A program made the translations under genes and the position numbers. This document shows positions 22,705-34,700 of a stretch of 64,000 bases of DNA, piece by piece. Location of the stretch: the NCBI GenBank assembly GCA_013400155.1, contig VXBM01000140.1, positions 941,199 to 1,005,198 of the forward strand, given 5' to 3'. Under the pieces are notes generated by a model. The model was not told the DNA's origin and searched no databases. It saw only the letters and a program-made list of their open reading frames with translations. Source of the DNA: Helopsaltes ochotensis. Its lineage: Eukaryota > Chordata > Aves > Passeriformes > Locustellidae. How positions within the stretch are numbered: position 1 is the first letter of the stretch; each line of letters opens with the position of its first letter.

Positions 22705-25700
22705 GTGAGGCAAGGAAGGGAGACCTCAGTGTGCTTGATAGCCTGGAGCGGGTCTTGGTTCAAAAACCAGCTTTAAGTTGTCAGTGAACGTAGTAAATGA
22801 TTTTTAAATGCTGGTGGAGTTAACCTGGGAAAGACAGCTCCAATATTGGAGGTGGGGAAGGAAAAGGCAGACTTCTTTTATAGTAGGAAGATGTCATATC
22901 GTCAGTGGGTTNNNNNNNNNNNNNNNNNNNNNNNNNNNNNNNNNNNNNNNNNNNNNNNNNNNNNNNNNNNNNNNNNNNNNNNNNNNNNNNNNNNNNNNNN
23001 NNNNNNNNNNNNNNNNNNNNNNNNNNNNNNNNNNNNNNNNNNNNNNNNNNNNNNNNNNNNNNNNNNNNNNNNNNNNNNNNNNNNNNNNNNNNNNNNNNNN
23101 NNNNNNNNNNNNNNNNNNNNNNNNNNNNNNNNNNNNNNNNNNNNNNNNNNNNNNNNNNCCTGTAATGTAGTTGAAATCGTAGCATCTTGAAATTTTTTTT
23201 CCCTGTAATGTAGTTGAAATCGTAGCATCTTGAAAGTTAATGGAAATCGTACCTGAATTCTCAGACCGTTCTGATATGAGAGATGGGAGCATTGTTTAAA
23301 AACAAAGATAAAAGTCTTAAAACTCAGCACCCTTAATAGCTATGCTTACTGATAAAGTACTTGTATTTATCTTGCTGAGCAGTTGGAATTCTTGCATCCT
23401 AAGAAGTAGAATGTGTTAATTGCTGAGCGTTTCTTGATTGTATTGAAAACAAATTTTAAAATTTTATTAAAATAATTTAAAAATAGTTCCTACTTTATCC
23501 ACTGATATTGACTATATGATATTTATATGTATAAAGCCTGTCTACATACCAGTTTCTCTAAAGAAGTCCAGAGGGGGGAAAAGTAGAAAACACTAAGCAG
23601 ATACTGAAAAGAGTATTTTTCTAAGCACTGGCATAATCAAATGCTAAATACTTTAAATTAAACACACTATTTTTGGCTTGAAACGTTATTCTTCAGTTAA
23701 AAGGGAAATTCACTGTGGGTTTAAATTTCTTCTGCTTTCGGTGAGTCTGAAGGATATCTGGACAAGCGCTGTACTCTGAGTCACCTCACTCTTCCACGTA
23801 GGAAGTGTAGAGGTCAACAACCCGGCGTGGCCGAGGACAGCACATCTTTAGCTCCCTTCTCTTTGTACGGGATCACAGAGTTCAGGGGAGGGTGAGAGGA
23901 GTCCTGGTCGTGCTTCAGCGTGCAGACATTCTCACGAATGCGGGGGGGAAGGCACAACACCTTGTTAAGTGCCTTTTAACGATGTGCGTGTGGGAGCAGG
24001 GCATCCCTTTCATTTCCCTGGTTTCTGTGATGTACTCTACAGGTCCATAATGTACTTGAGGCAGTACGGAGGTGGGGGGCCAAATTGTAGGTCCTCTCAA
24101 GGAGTTTATAAGGTTAGGGAGGATACCTGGTGCTTTGCTGTCTTAAGTGTATCATAGTCTCATGCTGGAATTAATCTCTGAGTATCTGCACTAAATTACT
24201 TCCCTGGTTCGGTTTACACTGGTTTGACAGTATGGTGAATCCAGCTTTGAGGGTAAAAATACTGAATTGGAAGCATCATGACTACAAAAGTGAAGTGTTG
24301 ATCTGGTATAAACCTGCTTTCCAGTCAGCTTATACTGGCAGGCTCCTATGCCAGGTCGAGTTTACCTGTGCCAGTTATTATCTATCTGTGTCACCTCTTG
24401 CATTATGCTGGGTCAGTCATGCTGCTGATACGAACCACATGTACTGTGTCCTATCAAATTAGGTGACATGACCACAATTGCTCCCAGTTGTTAGAGTTGG
24501 GAGATCAAGCAGCACATTGATCAGATATTTGTGGAGTTGGATCCTGATATAAGTTATACCTTATAACTTGTCATCATCCTGCTGTGGAGAGTTTCTTTTG
24601 GTCACCTGCCTTCTGGAGTGAAATGAAAGATGCAGAGCTGAGATGCCAGTGCTCTCCAGACAGTGCATGCTTCTGGGGAGATTTTCAGGCAGCCAGAAAC
24701 GTAGGCAGTGGTTAGATGACTGTCAACAGGCCTCAGAAAAATGTTCTTCCTGCTGGGATGACTGTGAGACTGTCATTAGCAGGGTGCTGTTATCTTATAA
24801 CCAAATTGTCTGCTTCTCTGTTCTCCTTGTAGTTAAACCACGAAAGCCTAAAAGTGGCGTTCACCAACTCAGCATGTTCTTCAAATCCCTCAGTGAGGAT
24901 TAGTTGCCTTGCTCCAACACCTCAAATCTCTGTTCTCTCAGGTAATGCCAGTTTATTCCAAATTGCTTCCCTCTGGGGAGTTTTGCTGGTGCTTGTAGTG
25001 CTCGCAAAAGCTATCAGTGTTTGTGTGTACTAAACGAGTCTAGTTTGTTTGAAGAGGGTTCCTTGCTTACTGGCTTTGGGGGTGGTACAACATCAAAATA
25101 CATTATACAGTTAGCAAGTATGGGTGCCTTTTAATGGTAGTTTGGCTGTTTTAGTTAATGCTGACATTTGCATATGAGGATGCATCAGGTTGTCCAGAAA
25201 AGTTGTGGATGCCCCGTCCCTCCAAGTGTTCTAAGTGTGGATGGGACTCTGAGCAGCCTGGTCTACTGGAAGGTGTCCCCACCTACAGCAGAGGGGTTGC
25301 AATAGATGATCTTTCAGGCCTCATTCAACCCATAAAATTTTACAATTTTTTTATTTTAGCACTAAATTTTTTGCACAGAGAAGATGATGTTGGCAGCCCA
25401 AACTGAGGTATTCCTGTGCAATTGAAATGTCAGTAGCTACCAAAATACCTTTCTTTCCCTGACAAGTTTGAAATATATTTGTTTGAAAGTCAGCTAGTTT
25501 TAATTTCCCCATTCCTGTCCTTATATTGCTGTGGCTGGCTACATTGGCAAGATGTTTGTTTGCAAGTGTAGCCAGTAAAATGTGCAGTTATGCTGCTATT
25601 TCTGCAAAAGCTTTGTCCTGGTAAGTGGCGGTGACTGGTCCCTATTACTGACATACTCTGGCTGATTTTGACCTGGCTTTACTAGGATAGCTTTGCTAGC

Positions 25701-28700
25701 AGCTCTTGCAGTTTCAGTTATATGTGATGTTCTCGTTTTTTTTCAGCTTTTTCTTGATGAGCACTGGTCTTTATATGGACTTGCTGTTCCAAAATACATG
25801 GGAGATTTTTGTTTTTGTTTTAATTCCTTCATTAGTAAACTTTCTTATCATGTTTGTGTGCATGCAGGCTTCCAGGTGAGAGGCTCATGGAGAAATTTAC
25901 TGTTTTCCAATGAGCTGTGTCCAAGGAGAGCAACCTCTGGGCAAAGTCTGGAGTCTGCAAGACTTGCTGCTTTTTTCACCAGCAGTGTTTAACAATCCTT
26001 GTGGTCCTGACTAGGAGTTCTTTGTCCTGGAAGTGATTCTTCTTGATTGTATCTATTCGTAGAATTTTACAACCGAGTTATCTTTCCCAAAGGAGATAGT
26101 TGTTAACTTCATTGGGTTGATGGTTTCTTCTTGAACATAGACTTTGTGTCTAATCTCTCAATTACTTGGATTATGGCAGTTCCTCTGAGGCTTTTTGTTT
26201 GGTTGGTTTTGAGTTCTTTTGTTTGTTTTGTTCAAGGTATAGGACTTCAGTTTATTCTTCAAAAGCTACTGGTTGTAGTTCACGCTCCTGTGTCCTGCTA
26301 ATGTTGCTATATCTGCCGCTAAAAGCAGTTTTTCCATTTTCTGTCGAACTACAGTTTTGCAGTAGATCACATAGGACCTTGGCAGTGCTTTTCATTCCCT
26401 CAGAGGCATTATAATGATCTTGCAGTGACAGAGCTGAGTTTGTTATGGTTTTGGCTAAGTGTTGCCACCCTGTGAACAATGGACTGATGTTTACTTTAGC
26501 CATTTCCACTCTGAACTGAAACGCACAAGCACGTTGACCTTGTATTACTGAGTGTATTTTTTGTTACTCTTTCTGCTCTATTGATCATCCATATGACTTA
26601 CTATAATGTAATCTCTTCTCTTGGCAATAGGATCAGTACCTGTATCAGTAATAGCTTTGTTATTCTGTTTTGAGGAGCAGTGATGTTTTTGAACACACTG
26701 ACAATCAGTCACCATTAAAGTCTTAGCTGATTGTGTTTGAATAGCAGCAGAATACTTTACTGTTGGTTTATTACCTAGCCTTTATCAATGACAGAATTGC
26801 TTCCTGAGTGCAGAAGGCAAGAGCTTTCTTGCAGGAAGAGGCAGCAGCAAGTGGTGAGTGAATTCAGCTGTTTCCTGTCTTCTCATCAGTGTAAAAAATA
26901 ATATGCATTTTATTCATGTTGTGTATTAACCTTTTCTTAGTATTGTTTCCTAACCTGTTGTTTTCTTCTATTTTCTGAGCAGATGAATCTTCAAGGCCAG
27001 CAGTGATTGGACATGCTGGAAGTTTTGGATCATACCCAGGCAGTGCTGAAGCTATCAAAGACATTCTTGTGTCTGTTTTAAATGCATCTGGTTTGAAGCC
27101 CTCCTTGATGTTGGGGCAAAGCACAATGCAGGGAGCTGAGCATCTGGACAGTGATGTGGAACAGTGGGAAGAAAGCAGCTCTGGGGACAGCCATGACGAC
27201 AGTGATAGTGATTCTGCACATCACAGCACTGCCTGTACACAAACAGACATTCGGTTTACAAGGCCCCGGGCATGTTGGAACAACACAGACTATGATTCCC
27301 CCAAACCTTTGCTGGGTGCTTTCCCTTGTCCCCCTTATACTGGTGGAGATCCTGCTGCTTCCTCCTTGAATGGTTTCACTGTTTCAAGCATGTCCCCTCT
27401 GAAGCGTGACTGCTTTACCCAGGTGACATTAACAGGAGGCACCATCACATCTGCTGTTTTGCATTCTGGAAAAGACTCTTATACCTCCCCTGAAAGAGAC
27501 TTGGCTTTCCCAAGGTTGCTTTCAGATTCAACTGTTGGTAAAGCAGATCTAGTGAAATACCCTTATGCTGTGGAGCCTGCACCTCTCAGCAGCAGCGACA
27601 GTGGCCTTTCCCAGTCAGAGCCAATCAATCCAACAGGTAACTTTACAGCTGCAATTTGGTTTTAAGATCTCTGGAAAGAACTGTAATTGAAGTGGGCCTT
27701 ATTTGCAGTGATTGCAAATAAGACAGATGCTGTCATTCAAAATAGGAGAAAGGGGAGAAAGAGCTTAGAAACCAAGGAGAACCAGAGGGGTGGACTTGGT
27801 AAAATGGGAAATGCTCATGCTTTTGCAATATGCATCTCAGGATGCAGAAATGCTGCTATAATATACAACTGTTGATAAAATGTAAAAGTTGCTGAGCTGT
27901 GAGAAATGTAGAACGTCCACTGGATAAGCTTTCTGCCAGCTTTATCTTGTCTTTACTGTTATCCTTTTCCCAATAGCAGATAGCATGAATCTGGGCATTG
28001 GGCAGTGATTCATTGGTGTGTGTGGGGTCATGTTATGCTTGGCAGGAGCTGGAGGAGAGGGAGTCCTTGGATTCTGGGGTTTTGGAAGCAGGGCATTATC
28101 ATCTGGTTTATTATGGCTAAATTGGCTTGTTCTGGAGTGGGACTGTTTTTCCTTTTCCCCTTTCCAAGTGCACCTGAGGTCTTGGAGACATAAACCCCCA
28201 TCTTATGTAGAACAGGTTCTTTATACCTTTCACTGGTTTCCAGCCGTATGGATAATCCCATGTGTTGTCTGTGAAGAGCACTGGCTGAGGGCTAGCACCC
28301 TTTGAGCAGGGTGCCTTCTCCCCCTGCAGTGTCAGGATGCTCTGGGCAGTGTAAGCCTGTAGGTGAGGAGCTGTTCAGTGGGAGGGTTCAGCACGTGTCC
28401 CTGAGATGGCTGGGGGAGCAGCTGGCCTGGCTTTGGGGCTGTGTGCCTCCATGAGATGTGCCAGCCTTCTGGGCTGCAGGCTGGGGTCCTTTGGCTGATG
28501 CAGCAGAACAGTCCCCTTCTGTTTAACACCTGATATTGATAGGAGCAGCCTTTGGTACAGCGAGGTGAAGCATTTTAATTTTGTTTATAAAGGGTGTTAG
28601 TGGCATCTAATGACTTAATTTAGGGCCACAAAGATGTTCAGGTGAATGGAGCACCACTCCTATGAAGACAGACGGAGCTGAGGTTGTTCAGCTTGGACAA

Positions 28701-31700
28701 GGCTCCAGGGAGACCTTGTAGCAACCCTCCATTACTTAGAGGGGGCCTTATAAAAAATAGGAAGGGCCATCAGATATTAGGAAGTAATCTTTTACTATGA
28801 GGGTGCTGAGGCACTGGCACAGTTTGCTCAGGGAAGTTGTAGATGCCCCATCCTTTTAAGTGCTCAAGGCCAGATTGGATGGGTCCTGACCAACCTGGTC
28901 TAGTGAGTGACCTTTGAGCAACCTGGTGTAGTGGAAGGTGTCCCTGCCCATGGCAAGGGGTTTGGAACAAGGTGAAATTTAAGACCCCTTCCAATTCAAA
29001 CCCCACTATGATGATAGATTTCTTCAGAAAAATATTTTCTACTGGAATAAAGGCAAAGAGCAGGGAGCGTATTAGAAAAGAATAATACAAAGTCTAGGTT
29101 TTGTTGGTTTGTTTCCATTTGGGTTTTTTCTTCTCCCTTTGGTCAATGGTAGTCCTAGCAGTGACACTCCACCGACTTCCAGTTTCTGATCCTTTCTAGC
29201 TGTTCACCCAGAACCCCTCCACGGTCCAAGTTGGCAGCAAGGTCTCAATCAGACACGTGCCGCTTAATAGCGCCTCTGTCCTCTGGGACAGGCTGTTGTC
29301 ATCAGTTAGTATGTGACGATTATGGCTGTTTCCTTCTGCTGGGTGTTGCACTGGCTCCGTGCCTTCGAGATGTGCCCGTCAGGGAGAAGGAAACCGCACC
29401 CAGCAGTTGGGGCTGGCTGAGGGCAGTCACACGTGTTCAGGGAGCTGGGTCTGGAAAACACAGGCCAGGCTCTTGGGGTCAGCGGGCACTGGGAGGCACG
29501 TGCGGAAGAACAAATACATCGCGCGTGACTCGACCTTCTGGCACGAGTCGGATGTGTCACAAGCTTGTGGCGGGGTAGTAGTGCTGCTGACTCTCCAGAA
29601 AACAGAGGGAGCACGGAATGTGGCTACCAGGTGACTGAAGGAGAACATCCTTGATTTCGCTAAAAAATACTCCTCACAGGAGGCAAGATCCTGTTAGACA
29701 CTTTGCAACATGGTATGTTCTGTCTACCTTAGGCCTTTTCTGTACAAAGTGAAAACTTCTGCATTTCTTCATTCCTTGTTGCTTTTTAACCATTAACGCA
29801 CCACTGGGCAGCTTGGGTAATGAGGTTTCATTCTCTTCTGCACTGTCCAGTACTATGAGGATGTGAAAAATGTTAATAGCAAAAAGAAAACGAAGAAATA
29901 TAAAGCCTAATTTGAGGGCAGGAATTACACAGTAGGATTTCCTGACTTGCTGTTCTTTCTATTGCTATCTCAGAGATGGTGGTTTCCCATAGAATTGCTG
30001 AGGGATGCACAAGATACAAGAAAATTTTGTAATATCACTTAAATCAGAATAATTTTTTTTTTCATTGGAATTTAATTTTTGTTTAGTGGGATTTTCTGCT
30101 GGTCCCCTGAAATTCCTACTATGCCTTACTCGTATGTTTGAGGCCACCAGAGAATGGCCCTTATTCAACCTTTGAAAAGGCTCTGTCACTGTTAATGAAG
30201 AGTTTGTGACTGAGTTCAGTGTTTTCTGTGGGCTTTGTTGTGGCCAGTGTGTCACTGAGTTCACAGGCTTGTTCTTGCTTTTAACCTCTATGTACGTCAT
30301 GGTCACTTCCTTCTCTGGCACTTAGGGCTTTTCCCCCAGCCCCAGCAGCCTCCAGGCAACAGTGTTCAGGAGAAGGAAGGGAACCAGATAACTTTTCTGC
30401 ATCAGACCCGGAGTTACATCCCATTGCTGGATGTGCCGGGCTTCTTCCCTGTGCTGTCTTTACGTTCTTGTTACTTAAAGATGCAAGTGGGATGCAAGAT
30501 CTAAGCAAAGGAAAGAGCTCCCATTAGTTTTCAAAATTATATTTAAGATGAACTGCATCTTATGTTTTAAAGAGAAATGAATAATATTCCCATTTCCTTA
30601 TTTCTGCTTCTTATTTTTAGTTTAGAGAGTAATATTTGTTACTGTAACCGGCAAGAATGTAGTCTATTATCAAGCTATGGAGCTTACTTAGTAAGATGAA
30701 TCATCAGGTAGGTATGAAAATAACTTAATTAGTCCATTAAATGTGTTTTGAAGTCATATTGTCAGCCTTTCCGTTTTTCCTTCGTGGTGTACACAATGGA
30801 GGTATTAATAATTCCATACAAAAACTCCCCATCTGTGTCGCTACGCTCGAGCAGTGTTGACTTCACAGCCTGATGTCATCGATGCTCAGGACAGTGTAAC
30901 GTTTCTCGAAGCATGGCAATATAAATAATCCAAACTGGGCCTGAGAGTCAGTGTCCCTTAGTTGGAGAAAAGTTTTACATAAATTATGGTCATATTTTGT
31001 GGGAGCTCTTTTGCCTGAGACTTTTAAACAAACTTAGGAAGGGCATTAAAAAAAAATAAAAAGCCATTGATTAAGCTGTGCTGTTTGGAAAGGCTTTTAA
31101 TGGTGTCTGTGTGGTGGCTGTTTTCCACGGCATCTGTTTTATCCTGTAAACTTCGTGAGAGTGAAACAGAAACTGCATGAGTTCAAGGTCCAAGAAGAGG
31201 TAGTAAACACCAGTAAAAACCTGATGTGTGCTCTACTGTACAGTGAGAAGTTCTTACTGGGGAAAAAGTGATAAAATTTATTTCATATACTCATCATGCT
31301 CATCAGTGACTACCAGGAGAGCACAACTGCAATTCTGGGAAGCAAGGATTGCTGTGGCTAGTGCCACAGTTGGACGTACTGCCATTCAGTATGGGTTGCA
31401 TTTGGAAGCAGGAGGGAGATTTCCTTGGGGTAGGAAACATAATGGCAAAATGTTTTCCAAACCTAATGTTTCCAAACACAATGCCAGCTGTGATGTGGGG
31501 CATCTTTTAAGGCTGGTGCATCTCTCTGCATGCCCAGAGAGCAGTGAGATTTGTCTTTCATCTGGCCACCGTGAATGAGCAGGGTGCGGTGTTGGCTGGC
31601 TGTTGCCAACTGCAGAGTATTGCTGCAAATCCAGCCTCAGTTTCTGTTTGTGGTTGTCCCAGCAGCTCAGGCTGTAGCTTGGAGAGAACTGGTGTGAGAG

Positions 31701-34700
31701 TGCAGTGCTGCTGTCACAGCACAGTATTTAAATGGTGTTTCTCTGGCAGTTGATGTTCATGCTTCAGGTTGCTGGAATAGTTGAAATGTCAGTGTTTCTC
31801 TCGTTTTTCTCCCCTTTAGCTTCTACCACAGCCTTTAGCCCAGTGGTGGTCAGTTTTGGGAAAAAAAAGTTGCTTTGCTTTCTGGAAGTCCCTGCATGCA
31901 TCATGGGAGCTACAGAGGAAGAAGTAACTAATAGAAGTTCTTGTTATACTCACAGGTTCTACTTCTCCTTTGAATATAAGTGCTATACCCTTGAATCGTT
32001 CACTGCAGGACGTCTGCATGCTTCCAGAGGATGTGGAAAAGGTGAGGACAACATAATACCATCATCATAATGTTTTTTACGTTTTATTGTGGCAAAACCA
32101 AATGACGAGAGGTGTTTCTCAATAAACGAACTTCCTGATGTGCTAATATTTACCAATACTCTATTTTTCCTCTTCTTGCACTCTATGAGTGAACCTACAA
32201 ACATAAAATGCCTATTTCATAATTTGACTCCTACTCTAGACCTATTCATTAAATATTTGAATTATTTTTAAATAATGGAAATATATACAGGAAAAATGTA
32301 TATTTCTACTTTTCATTTCATCATTTCCCCACACATTCTTTAAAGCAAACTTTAGCATTAGTAACTTTAAAGTTATATTAGAATATGTTACACAGAAGTT
32401 GTTGCAGCTGCATGCATATGAATGAGATTTACCTCATGCTTTTTCAGAAGATGGGGAGAGAATGGGGTCTTTTTTTGTGTGTGCATATGATAAGCATGTG
32501 AGATTTACTGTCAAAGAATTACAGTATGAATAACAAGCACAATAACTCAGCAGTAATTCAAGCAGTTTCTCATGGTTTCTAATAAGGGCCCCAAACAGTC
32601 TTAGGTGTGCTGCCAGATAGGTGGTCCACTCAAGCCTATAAACAGAGCTAAAGATGAGGAGCTAAAGCTGTCACACGTAACTCTGTGTGCTAAATGTTAA
32701 TCTTTTCCAACAGTGGGAAAAGAGGGGTTAATGGATTGCAATGAGTAGGATTTAATATAAAAGAGCTTAAAAATGTGCCTGGAAAAGGAGATTTTTTTGC
32801 TGGACTGTGTGCATGTTGTCCCATGTCCTGGGCCCAAGAGGTGGTAATCATCTTTGTGCACAACACTGGTTTTACTCATGGAGCAAGTTCTGTCTTTGGT
32901 TTGAAGCTTTCAACATCCATAAGGTGCATTTCAAACAGCAAACCCCACTCAATAAATCACACACCAAAACTCAACGAACTTGAACTAGCTTTTCATGTTG
33001 CTTTTTATGGAAGGTTTTTTGGAAAGGAGACAATGTTTCTCCATCTGTAATGTGGGACCTAAAACAAAAGTAATTTATTTTCAGACACCAGGAGACCAGT
33101 TACCTGGATTAGAAACCACAATCTGAGTGTTGAGTGAGGCAAGATCTTATCAGCTACTACCACTGTGCAGAGATTGGGGGCTGATGTAATTACAAGTTAA
33201 AAGATAGCAAGAGTTCAGTCCATTAGGAGCAAGGCTACCTTTAAAAAAGCCCCCAAAGAACAAAATACCCAACCAAACAAAAACCCACAAAGCTTCAAAT
33301 ACTTTTAGCTTGTGAAATAATCTTTGAACATTAGGACTGACAGTTAAGGGACATGTGGTGTCAGCAGGTCCTGGAGTTGTAGTTGTGGGCCAGGAAGGAA
33401 ATGGGTCAGATAATCTTAAAGGGGCTTTCCACTGATGGTCGTGGGAGAGGACAGAAATGAGAAGGTTGGTGTGTCACAGCTGAGTTAGGACTGCTTCATA
33501 GGGTGAGGGAGTCGGCAGAGCTGAAGGCTGGTAGTCACGCTGAGTAAAGGAGTCTGTGTATTCTGTTTCATGGTTTTGCAATGCAGCTCCCTCAGATACA
33601 CTCATAATTGCTTTTATCAGCAGGGCATGCCAACAGGCTGTGCTCTGCCACTAACTTGAGACTTTTTGTATCTTTAAAGTAGGAGATATCTCCCAAAGGA
33701 AAAAGGCTTTTAAATTATTTCTTTGCTAATGGAAAGATAGCAAACACCTGGACTCCTAAAGTTCACAGAAAGTTGTCTCTGGGGAAACCGTGCACCAAGA
33801 AAGTAATATTAATTAGTGTTGGGGAAAAAGATAAGTCTCTCCAAACACCCACAGGGACCTGAGTGCTCTCTAATGCTGAGGTTAATCTTGTCTACATGTA
33901 TTTGTCTGTGAGCAGTAAGAAGGCTGTGCTGTCTGTTGTGCTCCTTATGATTTAGCTATTCCTAAATACTGGTATCTTTCTTCATGGTTCCCATACAAGG
34001 TGAGGGGATGTCATGAATACTGATGTCAAGTGGTACAATTTTCTGAACATAAGCCATTTCTATAAAGGTTTAATTATCCTGCACTCAAGAATCTCTAGCC
34101 TTGGATACTGTCATAGCATTTTAGATGTAAGTTTAGATTTGCACATGGCAGTTGAGGGGAGAAAGTACCCTGGGTATCTCTGGGTTTCCTCCCAGGTGCC
34201 CGAGTACAGCTATCTCTCCACAATGTATCTACTTTTGAGCTGAGACTGGTGTGGGACCTGTGCCCAGGCCATCAGCAGTAGCTCAGGTGCGGCTGGTGGG
34301 ATGCTCTGTTAGACTTCAGAAAGCAAAGGATACAGCAGTGATATTAGGAAAGGAGGCCCAGGTGTGTGTGTGTAAGTGGTCCCTTTTTGTAGAGAATGGG
34401 TGACCAGGACAGGCAAGATGGCAAGGGACATCACAAGGAAGTGTTGTCCAATTTGGAAATGCTAGAGTGAAGCTTTGGAACAGCTGCCTTTTATTTAAGG
34501 CAGTGGGAAGCCCAGGGGAGCGAGGTTCCTGCTTACTCTTATCACAGATATTGTATCTAGCGTTGAGTTGGCCATGTAAGCTATCTCACTGCATGTTCCC
34601 TACTTCACTGCCCTAACTTTTAAGACGTGAAAGCATTTTACTAACTCCTGTACTTCCTACCACCTGAAGATCTACACTCCATTCAAAACTTGCCCCTCCT

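Larger units (their letters stand above)
22705..24832. other. RUBCNL: RUBCNL intron 1 with assembly gap
   Basis: This 2.1-kb intron contains a run of 247 N (22912-23158), directly followed by a 43-bp tandem repeat. The remainder is AT-rich, with no further exon or mobile element I can support. Confidence 0.6.
27637..31955. other. RUBCNL: RUBCNL intron 3
   Basis: A 4.3-kb intron, the largest in the gene. It holds a CR1 copy (28650-29016) and a CpG-enriched patch (29219-29590). The rest is AT-rich and featureless to me. Confidence 0.6.

Noticed and set aside
22808..23330. ORFs spanning the N run
   Set aside because: Translation through unresolved bases; artefacts of the gap.
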